Shown: positions 50,933 to 60,175, numbered from the stretch's first letter. The stretch is 64,000 bases of DNA from Obscuribacter phosphatis_A (GCA_017303615.1 JAFLCK010000002.1:62001-126000); one strand, 5' to 3'. The notes: a model not told the origin generated them from the letters alone. Numbers and translations: made by a program.

Positions 50933-51739
50933 CTAAAACTGGTTATGCATCACTTCGGGCGGCGGCGGTTCGCCTTTGTCGTAATAGCGAAAGATCATAC
51001 GGTCTAGCCTGAACGAATCGGGTTTGACGGCGAAGTCGCCGCTGAACGGAGAAGAGAAAACAAAAACCAGAAAAATATTGAGAGCAAGAGTTAGGGCAAC
51101 AAGAATAGTCATAATCACTTGTGCCTTGAGATGTTCCACCGCAAAGAAATAAGTAAAGATAACAGTGAAAGAGCCGCCCACAATCAAGACCACCCAGAGC
51201 AAGGGTGAAACGCCATGGGCAGCTGAAATAATGCGGGTACGACGATTCTGGGTCATTTCACAGACCTGACTAATAAGCTCCTGGTGCAAAGCTTTCTCAT
51301 CTTCTTCCGCGGGCTTTATCGAAGTAATTTCTTTCCAAATGGCCCAGACCGAACTAAAGGCTTTGACACTATAGCCGCCTTTCTCCATGGCTTTCCATTC
51401 TTCGCTGACAATTTCATCGGCATAGCGCACGCATAAACCCTTCAACTTTTCTCTTTTTGGCTCGGGCAAGCCATTGGCCAGCAAATAAATATTGGCTAGA
51501 CCAGAAGCTTCTTGGTCGACCAAAACCCGCAAGTCTTGGGCGTGCTGCATGGTGTCTACCACGACAAAACCAAGCAGCACAGCATAGAGGGTGCCTACCA
51601 CCGATAAGAGATAACCGGCTACCTCATGGTAAGAAACCAGTACTTCAAAGCTTACTTTTCGCCGCACATAAAGCATACCGGCCACAGACAAAGCCGTGGT
51701 CAAACAAACTGCTAGAAAGCCTGCCAGATATGAGTTCAT
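50933..51739 (-). CDS. DUF4239 membrane protein (bestrophin-like)
   Basis: A 268-residue membrane protein of the DUF4239 type. It has two N-terminal helices (residues about 4-25 and 42-65, LLSVVGTLYAVLLGFVVVDT), a cytoplasmic helical middle with LVDQEASGLANIYLLANGLP, and two C-terminal helices (VVLIVGGSFTVIFTYFFAV and ILVALTLALNIFLVFVF). The family is remotely related to bestrophin channels; its function is not established. The ATG overlaps the TGA of the ThiD-ThiE gene (ATGA), so translation is coupled. Confidence 0.83.
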   Translation of the reverse strand: MNSYLAGFLAVCLTTALSVAGMLYVRRKVSFEVLVSYHEVAGYLLSVVGTLYAVLLGFVVVDTMQHAQDLRVLVDQEASGLANIYLLANGLPEPKREKLKGLCVRYADEIVSEEWKAMEKGGYSVKAFSSVWAIWKEITSIKPAEEDEKALHQELISQVCEMTQNRRTRIISAAHGVSPLLWVVLIVGGSFTVIFTYFFAVEHLKAQVIMTILVALTLALNIFLVFVFSSPFSGDFAVKPDSFRLDRMIFRYYDKGEPPPPEVMHNQF

Positions 51740-53343
51740 CTATAGAGATCTAAGTTAGCCTTTTCGCCAGTACTCTCACTTGAAGCAATGCGAGGAGCCT
51801 CTTCGGTGGAAGGGGTAACCGAAGCATCAAAACTTCTATCGATACCAGAGGGCAGACCACGTCTCTCAAAGAGTCTAAGCCATTTCTCGAGCCTGATTGA
51901 TAGATCGTGCCCGGCTGAAAGATCGCGATAGACTGCTATCGAGTCTACACCGGTAGCCAATACTGCAGTGGCATTCTCTAATGAAATACCACCGGCGGCA
52001 ACGATTGGAAAATCCAATACTTTGCGCCAGCGCACCAAGGCAGTCACACCTTCATGGGCTTCTTTGTGAGTTTCATCGTCAAAAACCGGTCCCACTGTGA
52101 TATAGCTTGGCTTGAAGGCAAGGGCGCGTGCCACTTCCCAATAAGCGCGGGCAGTCACACCGAGCTTCATTCCGCTATCTGAAAGGCGGGTGAGATCGTG
52201 GCTGACCAGATCGGCCTGGCCAAGATGCACGCCGCTTGCACCATGCTCGATGGCGAGGTCGACATAGTCATTGATAAAAAGCTCGCAGCCCATTTGACGA
52301 CAAAGCCTTGCCGCATCTCTAATCTCAAGAGACAAAGCCTCGCCGCTCAAATTCTTTATGCGCAGCTGAATATGCTTGACTCCGGCAGTGACTAAACGCT
52401 CGACCATGGCAAAGGAATCGACTATGGGATAGAAGCCCAGATTGCTGGTGGGGCGGAAAGCCATGCGCTGCCTGCCTTCTTCGCCTGTGAGGGTAAGCCA
52501 AGGCAAGGTGGACTGATCACATTGCCATTGCCCGTGCGACATCACCTGCGCCCCTTTGCCGGGGGCAAGCAAGCTGTCTAGTGACTGGTTAAGATAAGAG
52601 CGAGCAATGACAAGCCCGTCCATAATGTTATGCCCCAAGCAAACCGCGCCGGCTAGAGCAGAAGACAGCGTCTCGCTTTTGCCCAAGGTCTCGCGAGTGG
52701 TCCGACGCAGGCTGGAAAGCCAGAGTCCGCTCACGCCGTTGGTGAAATAGTCTTGACTGAAAGAACCTTTACGCCCGCCACCAGTCAATAAAACAGAACG
52801 AGGACCGGCAACGACAAGCTTCATGCCCAATTCTTCTATGTACTGGTCTAAGGCGCTGCGGTCATCTAGAGCGGGCATCTGCCCCGCTTGCTCGCCCAGG
52901 AAATAGCCGGCCTTGGTCAAACTGACTGTCATCATATGACAGAGAGGCAAGAGTTTTTCTTTGATTGCCCGGAAGAGCGGATTATCGCTCAAAGATAGCG
53001 CCGTTTGGCCCTCGCCCAAAACGGGGTCGTAGATGACAAAGCGAGGTTTTTCGGCTGAAATGAAAGATACCAGTTCTTCCACTTGTTCAACCGAATCGAT
53101 ATAGCCAATCTTTAGAGACGCCACTTTAGAGTCGGCGGCAAGTGTCGACAACTGCGCGGCGAAAGCCTTAGCCCCCACCGCGGTCACCAACTCGGATCGG
53201 CTGGTGTCGGCGGCCATGACGGCACTGCAAACGGCAGAGGCATATACGCCGAGCCCACTCAGAGTCTTCAAGTCGCAGGCCAGCCCACGGGCTGAGCTGC
53301 CGTCGAAATTGTTAACCACCAGTGCTAGTTCTTTAGCTAACAA
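51736..53343 (-). CDS. ThiD-ThiE fusion, active sites partly eroded
   Basis: A 535-residue protein. The N-terminal half has the ThiD (HMP-phosphate kinase) fold: CDLKTLSGLGVYASAV and YDPVLGEGQTAL, but the catalytic GTGC-type loop reads GKSETLSSALAG and the Cys is gone. The C-terminal half is a thiamine-phosphate synthase: QLRIKN, FINDYVDLAIEHGASGVHLG, YITVGPVFDDETHKEAHEG and VAAGGI; its GVSTH-type loop reads GVTARAYWE. The fusion is common in bacteria, but the substitutions suggest reduced or altered activity. TTG at 53343 is preferred because GGGAGG lies six bases upstream. Confidence 0.78.
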   Translation of the reverse strand: MLAKELALVVNNFDGSSARGLACDLKTLSGLGVYASAVCSAVMAADTSRSELVTAVGAKAFAAQLSTLAADSKVASLKIGYIDSVEQVEELVSFISAEKPRFVIYDPVLGEGQTALSLSDNPLFRAIKEKLLPLCHMMTVSLTKAGYFLGEQAGQMPALDDRSALDQYIEELGMKLVVAGPRSVLLTGGGRKGSFSQDYFTNGVSGLWLSSLRRTTRETLGKSETLSSALAGAVCLGHNIMDGLVIARSYLNQSLDSLLAPGKGAQVMSHGQWQCDQSTLPWLTLTGEEGRQRMAFRPTSNLGFYPIVDSFAMVERLVTAGVKHIQLRIKNLSGEALSLEIRDAARLCRQMGCELFINDYVDLAIEHGASGVHLGQADLVSHDLTRLSDSGMKLGVTARAYWEVARALAFKPSYITVGPVFDDETHKEAHEGVTALVRWRKVLDFPIVAAGGISLENATAVLATGVDSIAVYRDLSAGHDLSIRLEKWLRLFERRGLPSGIDRSFDASVTPSTEEAPRIASSESTGEKANLDLYR

Positions 53344-53574
53344 CTTGCCCTCCCGCTCCAATCACGAAGATTAATTGACGATAGGCTAACAGTAGCTCAT
53401 TTATCAATGCCGCTCAAGAGCAAAGAGCTAAGAAGAATCAGCACGGCATGCCGTTTTCAACTGCAAAGACGGTTTTCGCATAGCGTTTATATAGACATCA
53501 TCAAACCATTAAAGAGCGACTTAATATCGAAAGCATAACAATTAAAATTAGCGCCGGCGGGGCAAATTTTACTT

Positions 53575-55725
53575 ATGAAACCAGGCTATAAAAAAATCGA
53601 CCTCAATAGCAGAGACGATCGCAAGCGCGCCAAAATTTTGTTCTACACCCACCCCATCTGGCTTGTGGGGCTTCCCTTTGTCGTTTTCACCTCGACCTCG
53701 CAGAGCGACAGGCTCATCCCCTACACAAACAATATAGTCCTAGACCTGGTTCTGCTTTTGGTCTCCAGCCTTTGCCTGGCAAAGGCCTATAGCCTCAAAA
53801 GACTAACTTTCACCTATAACGCCAAGAAAAGACCGGCATCAATTATTTTTCAAAGCAATGGCGATCTGGCTATTAGAAGGTCCACAAGCGACAGCGGCAC
53901 CCTGGTAGACAGCAACAAACTAGATTCGTCTCAGGTATCTGACCTGCTGGATTTCATCGAGGCCCACCCCCAAGTGGCAAACGCCGTCACCAAGCAAAAC
54001 TTACTCAATCTGCGCAACCGCAAAAGAGCCGAAGAACGCAGCGCTAGAGCCCAAGAACTAGAGATAAGATTTTCGGACGGCTCCAATCTGCAGAGACTTT
54101 TGGAAGTACTAAGAGACCATGAAGCTTCTATCGCTGCTAGTTTCAAAGTCTTCAGTTATCCGCTCGTGCTCTTTATCTTGCCCTATCTTTGTAAATCAGC
54201 CTGTCGCTGGTATATGGTCAGTTTCTGCGGTCTTTCACCCAACGCTACTTATCATGACGCTTTCGACGGCCATAGTGGAATCTTCGACATACTCTCTATC
54301 TTCCTCGGCCTGCCACTCTTTGTCATCGGGGCACTCTCAGGTGCAGTAAGTTTTCCCTTTGCCCTGGCCATCACTGTCTCATCTGGCAATATTTACGGGC
54401 AACTGGCTATAGCAGCCGTGTCATTGGCTGTCTTTGCCTATTTGCTGACCGAGCTTCTCAAGCCAAACAAAATCACCTTCTCTGACAAAGGCATCTGTCT
54501 TTGCACGCGCCTAGGCGGTCTGGAGTTTAACAAGAAAAGCCTAAACTGGCAGGAAGTGAGCAATGTCACACTGAAGAAAGAATCCATCGACCCGCATAAG
54601 TGGAAAATCTGTTTCTGGAAGAAAGACAAGTCATTTTTAGAAGCCAATTTGAGCGGTTTCACACAGCCCGATATAGGACTTTCCTTTCTGCGCTATCTTG
54701 AAAAACATATCGCCGAAATACCGCGCGACGCAGAGATTGAGAGTGCCATCAAAGGTACCGCTGCCACAAGCTTCACCGAACTTTGGCTAAGCTCACTGGC
54801 CACACCACCCAAGCGAGACAAACTGACGCCTCTCGAAAAAGGGCACTATCTAAAAGAAGGGCTGTATCAAATAGAAAACATCTATGCCGCCGGCGGACAA
54901 GGTCTTACCTATACCGCCGCTGCCCGCGAAGACTTGCAGACAGTGATCATCAAAGAATCGGTCTTGCCCCTATATGTCGACGAAAAAATCAGACGCAAGG
55001 CCCTCGAATCTTTCGAAGCAGAAGCAAAGCTATTGCAAACTCTCAGGCACCCCAATATAGTCAAACTCTTAGATTACTTTATCGAAGACCACCGCTCTTA
55101 TTTGGTTTTGGAACGTATTAACGGCAGAGACTTGCGCGATCGCGTCGAAGCAAGTCTAGAATTGACCGGCGAAAGCGGTTTTGATGCCGAGACAATACTA
55201 AGCTATGCCCGGCAAATGCTTGATGTACTCGACTATCTCCATTCACTTTCACCACCGGTAGTGCACCGCGATTTCACCCCAGACAATCTAGTGCTCGATC
55301 AAAGCAACCAGCTCTATCTAATCGACTTTGAAGTGGCTCGCCTGCATAAAGCCGAAAGCAATGCCTCGGCAACCATGGTGGGCAAGCATTCCTATATTCC
55401 GCCTGAACAAATCAGAGGTAATCCCTCTCCGGCTTCAGATCTCTATGCTTTGGGCGCCACTCTCTACTTCCTTTATATGGGCAAAGATCCCGAACCGCTA
55501 AGCCGTCTATCTTTGCAGGCAAAAGAGACAAGCTCAAGTTTTGAAAAACTGAACAACTTAATCGGATTGCTTACTCAATTAGACGAGAATAAACGACCAT
55601 CAATTGCTCAAATCAAGGCACTGGTCTATAACGAAAAAGAAGAAAGAAAAGAAATTGAAGAGCCACTGACCATCAAGATCAAAGAAAAGGAACTCGAAAG
55701 CGTACAAGAGGCAGCGGAGGCATGA
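53575..55725 (+). CDS. Large membrane Ser/Thr protein kinase with DFE in place of DFG
   Basis: A 716-residue protein without an RDD domain. Helices lie at about residues 25-45, 50-65, 185-205, 235-265 and 270-295, then a PH-like region, and the kinase begins near residue 430. The kinase has the Gly loop AAGGQG near 439, the beta-3 Lys in VIIKES, HRDFTPDN at 564 and DFE at 584-586. The pre-kinase region SFTELWLSSLATPPKRDKL matches the RDD-kinases, so it is clearly related to them. It heads a two-gene operon with the small kinase, overlapping by 4 bp. Confidence 0.85.
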   Translation: MKPGYKKIDLNSRDDRKRAKILFYTHPIWLVGLPFVVFTSTSQSDRLIPYTNNIVLDLVLLLVSSLCLAKAYSLKRLTFTYNAKKRPASIIFQSNGDLAIRRSTSDSGTLVDSNKLDSSQVSDLLDFIEAHPQVANAVTKQNLLNLRNRKRAEERSARAQELEIRFSDGSNLQRLLEVLRDHEASIAASFKVFSYPLVLFILPYLCKSACRWYMVSFCGLSPNATYHDAFDGHSGIFDILSIFLGLPLFVIGALSGAVSFPFALAITVSSGNIYGQLAIAAVSLAVFAYLLTELLKPNKITFSDKGICLCTRLGGLEFNKKSLNWQEVSNVTLKKESIDPHKWKICFWKKDKSFLEANLSGFTQPDIGLSFLRYLEKHIAEIPRDAEIESAIKGTAATSFTELWLSSLATPPKRDKLTPLEKGHYLKEGLYQIENIYAAGGQGLTYTAAAREDLQTVIIKESVLPLYVDEKIRRKALESFEAEAKLLQTLRHPNIVKLLDYFIEDHRSYLVLERINGRDLRDRVEASLELTGESGFDAETILSYARQMLDVLDYLHSLSPPVVHRDFTPDNLVLDQSNQLYLIDFEVARLHKAESNASATMVGKHSYIPPEQIRGNPSPASDLYALGATLYFLYMGKDPEPLSRLSLQAKETSSSFEKLNNLIGLLTQLDENKRPSIAQIKALVYNEKEERKEIEEPLTIKIKEKELESVQEAAEA

Positions 55726-57194
55726 AAAACACCGAAGTCTCAATCAACTATAAATCTAACGGGTTAGAGTCTTTTAGAGACTTGCTTATGTCCAGCATGA
55801 CTCTCTGGGCAATCATAATGCCCGGCATATCTATTTATGCTGCCATCTACCAAGCAAGCCCCTTTTCAGTTTTCATCATGCTCGGCTCTCTTTTGTTTGC
55901 CGCCGTCTGCCTCTGGCTGCTGCTTCTTACTTCTGATAATCGTATAGTGCTCTCGAGAAGCGGGCTAAGAGTGCCCAGCCGCCTCACTCTTTTTGCCTTC
56001 GGCAGAGCCGAGATACCCTGGCAGCAAATCGAAGCGGTGAAAGTACTGGACGCCCTAGACCAAGACGACCGCCATTGCATAAGCCAGATACAGAAGCGGC
56101 TGCTCTTTAAACTGAAAGACCAAGACGAATTTGAAATCACCTTGAATCAAATAGCCGAGAAAGACGTAGAGAAACTCCTTCTCTCTCTTTCGGTCTGGCT
56201 GGAAGACGAGAAAGTCAGACCGCTGATGGCGGTGAAGTGGGGTCAGTCTATTGATATTGAGGGCAAAGACAAGCCCGAAACCTATACAAACCTCTGGGAA
56301 AAAGAGCTGGAAAGCCGCTATACCTCGACCGCATTTATGCCGCTTGAACCAGGACATAAATTATTGTCTGGCAAGTTGAAAATTATCAAGCAGCTTTCTT
56401 TTGGAGGGCTATCTGCTGTTTATCTGGCTCAAAAAGAAGAGAAAGAACTTTGTGTCTTGAAAGAAGCCACACCGCCCCAAACAGCCAAACAAGCCCTTAA
56501 AGATAAGGCCGCCGAACTATTTGCCCGCGAAGCCGAACTCTTGATCAAACTTTCGCACCCTCAATTGGTAAAAGTAATCGACTATATTTTTGAGTCCGGA
56601 CGGACATATTTAGTGCTCAACTATATAGAAGGGACAAACTTGAGACAGTTGGTGAGAGAAAGAGGGGCACTAGAAGAAGACAAAGCTCTGGAAATCATAG
56701 CCTCGCTCACCGAACCACTGGAATATATGCACAACCTCTCACCGCCAGTGGTGCACCGCGACATTAGCCCCGAGAATATAATCTTAGGAGAAGATGGCAA
56801 GCCTATCTTGATAGACTTCGGCGCCGCCAGCGAATATCTAGGCACCGCCACGGGCACCTTGGTGGGCAAGCAATGCTATATATCGCTGGAACAGTTCAAG
56901 GGTAAAGCCCAGATAGCAAGCGATTATTATTCACTGGGAGCGACTCTCTATTTCTTATTGACCGGCTCTGACCCGATACCACTAACTGCCTCAAACCCAG
57001 CCGAGAAGCGCCCCGAACTCTCGCCCCTGGCTTGCCAACTGACCAGCTCGCTCACTGCCCTAGATCTAAACGATAGACTTTTCGACCCGATTGCAATTAG
57101 AAACCTGGTGCAAAATCAGAAAGATATACAGAAAGAAAGTTCTCAGCAAGAAGAAAAAGACTCTTCAAACGAAGTTAGACTTGTCGACCGATGA
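55722..57194 (+). CDS. Small membrane Ser/Thr protein kinase with intact DFG (second locus)
   Basis: A 490-residue paralogue of the 39950-41344 kinase. Two N-terminal helices (about residues 25-45 and 48-68), a beta-rich region, the pre-kinase box YTNLWEKEL, and a kinase with the loop SFGGLSAVYLA near 225, CVLKEA, HRDISPEN at 345 and DFG at 365. The activation segment ends YISLEQFKG. Its ATG overlaps the TGA of the large kinase gene (ATGA), so it is translationally coupled to a large kinase just as its paralogue follows one by 23 bp. Confidence 0.87.
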   Translation: MKNTEVSINYKSNGLESFRDLLMSSMTLWAIIMPGISIYAAIYQASPFSVFIMLGSLLFAAVCLWLLLLTSDNRIVLSRSGLRVPSRLTLFAFGRAEIPWQQIEAVKVLDALDQDDRHCISQIQKRLLFKLKDQDEFEITLNQIAEKDVEKLLLSLSVWLEDEKVRPLMAVKWGQSIDIEGKDKPETYTNLWEKELESRYTSTAFMPLEPGHKLLSGKLKIIKQLSFGGLSAVYLAQKEEKELCVLKEATPPQTAKQALKDKAAELFAREAELLIKLSHPQLVKVIDYIFESGRTYLVLNYIEGTNLRQLVRERGALEEDKALEIIASLTEPLEYMHNLSPPVVHRDISPENIILGEDGKPILIDFGAASEYLGTATGTLVGKQCYISLEQFKGKAQIASDYYSLGATLYFLLTGSDPIPLTASNPAEKRPELSPLACQLTSSLTALDLNDRLFDPIAIRNLVQNQKDIQKESSQQEEKDSSNEVRLVDR

Positions 57195-57659
57195 AGTACT
57201 GAAACCACGCTGCTCATCATAGGTAATACGAATCGAGCCATCGGCATTGGTCCAAAAATAAATGCCGGCACCGGCATTGACCTTGCGTAGTGTTTCATCG
57301 AAATTGGGGGCGATAACATCGATATCACCATCAGGACGTAAGTGAAAGATTACTTCGCCAAACTCAGTGCTGACGCGAAAATAACCGCCGTCACGCAAGG
57401 TCTGGGTATAAGAGCTATCACTGTCGTAGAAAGTAAGATCGCCGTTTGGATGCTGAATTTTGCCGGCACCGCCACCCAAATCTACAACCAGATCTCCGCT
57501 TGACTTCGCGCCATTGCCGCCCTTAGAAACAAGCAGTTCTTCCTGACCCGCCTCTCTTGCTTGTTCGACTTGCGCATCGGTACCGGCCAATTCATCGGCC
57601 AGAGCTTCTAAAGATAGCCCTGAAAGCGGTTCTTGATTGGGGTTGCCGGAATTACTCAT
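57165..57659 (-). CDS. Hypothetical protein with PNG/PDG-type beta repeats
   Basis: A 164-residue soluble protein. After an acidic N-terminus it has five to six short beta strands with turns such as HPNGDL, RPDGDI and NADGSI, a pattern resembling the T-complex 10 C-terminal-type repeat and the exported 17184-17903 protein. No signal peptide. Its 3' end overlaps the convergent kinase gene by 30 bp. Function unknown; it may bind protein. Confidence 0.6.
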   Translation of the reverse strand: MSNSGNPNQEPLSGLSLEALADELAGTDAQVEQAREAGQEELLVSKGGNGAKSSGDLVVDLGGGAGKIQHPNGDLTFYDSDSSYTQTLRDGGYFRVSTEFGEVIFHLRPDGDIDVIAPNFDETLRKVNAGAGIYFWTNADGSIRITYDEQRGFSTSSVDKSNFV

Positions 57660-57766
57660 TAAAAGACGGCCTTTGCCGGTTGAATGTGACCGATTTCATA
57701 ATGAAAGCGGCGGCCCTAAGAGCCAGCGCTAATTATACAGGCTCGATTAATGGGTGGAGAGATAAG

Positions 57767-58231
57767 TCAGGCCACACCTTCGCTTCTCTTGTCATTCTTA
57801 CCGCCAAAGTCGACAGAAGAAACACTGTGGACAAATTGCACTTCCAAACGCTGCAAAGTCTTGCGGGCCCGGTTGCAAACATATGGATTCTCATCATCGA
57901 GAAGCATAGCTAGAGCTTCACGAGGCAGATTGTAGTTCTCGGCCAGGCTATATCTGATGTCTGGATTGGTATCAGCAAGCAGTACTTTTAGAATTGCCGG
58001 CTTGAGCCCTGAAGAGACGGCTGTATTACAAGTAAGCATAAGGCGCACAGCAGGCTCAGGATGCTTGCTGAATGCCTCTAATAGCGAGTCGGGCAAGTGC
58101 GGACTGACAGCCAATAAAGAAAGTAATGCCGGTCTATCAAACAATTGTTCAGCCAGTTCGGCAAGAATGTCGCTATCGGTTTCGGTTGAGGCTACCTGGT
58201 TGACCAAAAAAAAGAAATCGTCGAAAAGCAT
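57767..58231 (-). CDS. LRV/HEAT-type repeat protein
   Basis: A 154-residue protein of helical repeats resembling the leucine-rich variant/HEAT type: HPEPAVRLMLTCNTAVSSGL, ADTNPDIRYSLAENYNLPRE and DDENPYVCNRARKTLQRL. The pattern D-x-N-P-x-V/I-R is repeated about every 24 residues. A paralogous protein is at 58390-59358, on the other strand and divergent. Role unknown, presumably protein binding. Confidence 0.7.
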   Translation of the reverse strand: MLFDDFFFLVNQVASTETDSDILAELAEQLFDRPALLSLLAVSPHLPDSLLEAFSKHPEPAVRLMLTCNTAVSSGLKPAILKVLLADTNPDIRYSLAENYNLPREALAMLLDDENPYVCNRARKTLQRLEVQFVHSVSSVDFGGKNDKRSEGVA

Positions 58232-58389
58232 AATTACAGCCCCGGCTTGAGAGTAACAGCAGTGGCTCCATTACTACATTAGTACCGATGCCGGTTTCTG
58301 AACATAGGGAAAACTCATATCTTGGGCCGGGCTAACTATACATTTCGCAAAATAGCGTGATTAACACTCACTTTTAATCTAGCGCGGCT

Positions 58390-59358
58390 TTGCGCCTTTA
58401 CAATGACACACCGTCTAGAACCCTCATCAAGAGAGGCTTTCGAGACACAGAAAAAGAAAAAGCAAAATTCTCTGAGCCTCAGCCCTTAACCCTTTCAAGA
58501 AAACCTATAGAACTTTATAGCCAAACCCCAACCCCGCAAATAGCCCGGCGACTAATAATGGTTTCATACCGCCTTGGCGCGATTACTTTCTTGCCCTCAA
58601 TTAAACAAAAGAGTCAGTCGATGGTTGAAAGCGAAGATAACCAGGAGACCGGAAGAGGCAGCAAACAGATACCCGCGCACGTGGTCAATTTTTTAAGCAA
58701 ACTGCGCATTTCGCAGGCCCAAAAGAACCAACCCAATCAACTCAACGAAGATCCCAATTGTAAGACACCCATACCAGATGAAAACTACGACCTGTCCTTC
58801 GCTTATTCCTTTCAGTGGGAAGAGCCTGGTCGGCAGATAAAGGAGGCGCTCAAAGTGTTATTGAACAGAGAAGGCGAAAATCAGACAGAAGACAGCGCTG
58901 TCAAAGTAAAGAAGCGCGGCAATCAAAACCCTTCGGGCGAAAAGCAACTCAACTCAGCCGCCCTGGAGGCAGCTCGCATCAGGTACCTTCTGGCGATTAA
59001 TCCCAATACACCGCCGCCTGTGCTTGAGCATCTCACCCGTAATGCGCCCACATCATTATTGGAACGCATTGCCGAAAACCCGCGCACACATTCCACCACC
59101 TTGGCTCGGCTGGCTTCGCACGAAGATTTCGAAGTACGAGCAGCAGTAGCCGACAATCTCAACACTTCCATCAAAACCATATGGAAGCTGGCACGAGATA
59201 CACATGCCGATGTGAGATTTAGAGTGGCTGAATGCTATAGCGTGCCCTTAGTGGTTCTCAAAGTTCTTGCCGAAGACGAGAATCCACATGTGGCTTTCAG
59301 AGCCCAGAAAACAGTCTGGCGCATCTTGAAAGAGGTGACCGAACTGCGCACAGCCTAG
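58390..59358 (+). CDS. LRV/HEAT-type repeat protein, longer paralogue
   Basis: Up to 322 residues. The C-terminal 140 residues carry four to five repeats of the same type as the 57767-58231 protein: INPNTPPPVLEHLTRNAPTS, NPRTHSTTLARLASHEDFEV, ARDTHADVRFRVAECYSVPL and EDENPHVAFRAQKTVWRIL, which matches DDENPYVCNRARKTLQRL. The N-terminal 100-150 residues are polar and probably disordered. The start is uncertain: TTG 58390 gives the longest product, while ATG at 58558 or 58621 would give about 266 or 245 residues. No membrane segment. Confidence 0.6.
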   Translation: MRLYNDTPSRTLIKRGFRDTEKEKAKFSEPQPLTLSRKPIELYSQTPTPQIARRLIMVSYRLGAITFLPSIKQKSQSMVESEDNQETGRGSKQIPAHVVNFLSKLRISQAQKNQPNQLNEDPNCKTPIPDENYDLSFAYSFQWEEPGRQIKEALKVLLNREGENQTEDSAVKVKKRGNQNPSGEKQLNSAALEAARIRYLLAINPNTPPPVLEHLTRNAPTSLLERIAENPRTHSTTLARLASHEDFEVRAAVADNLNTSIKTIWKLARDTHADVRFRVAECYSVPLVVLKVLAEDENPHVAFRAQKTVWRILKEVTELRTA

Positions 59359-59359
59359 A

Positions 59360-60175
59360 CTAATGCTTACGCCATTGCTGTCTCAAAAGTCGATTTAACT
59401 CGGCTTGTATTTCACCCTCGGCAAACTGGGATTGCTTCATAGCGCATTCTTCCAGTTCATCTCTTTCTTGGCTGGTCTCATAGCTCAAAGGCTTGATGAG
59501 ACTCATATGCCACTTGCTCGGCAAAGAGCCAAGATTGAGAGGGAAAGGCAACCAGGGGAAGAACGGTGTAATCGGAAAAGCCGGCAAGCCTAGTAGCTTG
59601 GCGGTCTTTTCCATATTGGTCAAAACCGGCACAGCCTCGTCGCAACCAAGAGTGGCCAGGGGAAATATTGGCACACCCATCTCGACAGCCGGCAGAAGCT
59701 TGGCCCAATCAAAAACATTGAGCCTGTCTCTGCCCATGTAGGGCTTGGCTAGACCAGGCACACCTTCGGGGAAAATAGCCACCAGTTCGCCCTTAGCAAA
59801 TAGTCGTTTCATATTGGCGCTGGAATAGGGCACAAAGCCGAGTTCCATCAGAAAACTGTGCAGGCGCTCGTCCTTAATCCAATCAAGCTCGGCGACAATG
59901 TGCACGCGGCGCGGATTTTGGCGGGAAGACATAAGAGCGTAAAGCAACATGAAAGCCGGCCAGGGCAGGAAGCTACCCGAGTTGCCCACGATTAGAGCGG
60001 CGCCATCGCGGGGCAATTTTTCCAGTCCGCTCACTTCCACTCGCCACCAGTCATGGAAGAGGAAGCTCAAGACCGGCTCGACACGAGCCAAGACTCGCAT
60101 ATCAAAACCATGATAGCGGTCTGATTTGGCGGACTGCTTGAGAAAATCGCGATAATTGGAGAGAAACTGACTCAT
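59360..60175 (-). CDS. PlsC-like acyltransferase paralogue lacking catalytic His and Asp
   Basis: A 271-residue protein of the lysophospholipid acyltransferase (LPLAT) fold. It is aligned over its whole length with the upstream neighbour, including FPEG (here in LVAIFPEGVPGLAKP) and FPWLPFPL. However, the catalytic N-H-x-G-x2-P-x-D block (NHSGLLPLD in the neighbour) reads NSGSFLPWP, so His is replaced by Ser (66) and Asp by Pro (73). Loss of both residues argues against acyl transfer; a regulatory or ligand-binding role is possible. Its ATG overlaps the TAA of the upstream gene by one base. Confidence 0.8.
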   Translation of the reverse strand: MSQFLSNYRDFLKQSAKSDRYHGFDMRVLARVEPVLSFLFHDWWRVEVSGLEKLPRDGAALIVGNSGSFLPWPAFMLLYALMSSRQNPRRVHIVAELDWIKDERLHSFLMELGFVPYSSANMKRLFAKGELVAIFPEGVPGLAKPYMGRDRLNVFDWAKLLPAVEMGVPIFPLATLGCDEAVPVLTNMEKTAKLLGLPAFPITPFFPWLPFPLNLGSLPSKWHMSLIKPLSYETSQERDELEECAMKQSQFAEGEIQAELNRLLRQQWRKH

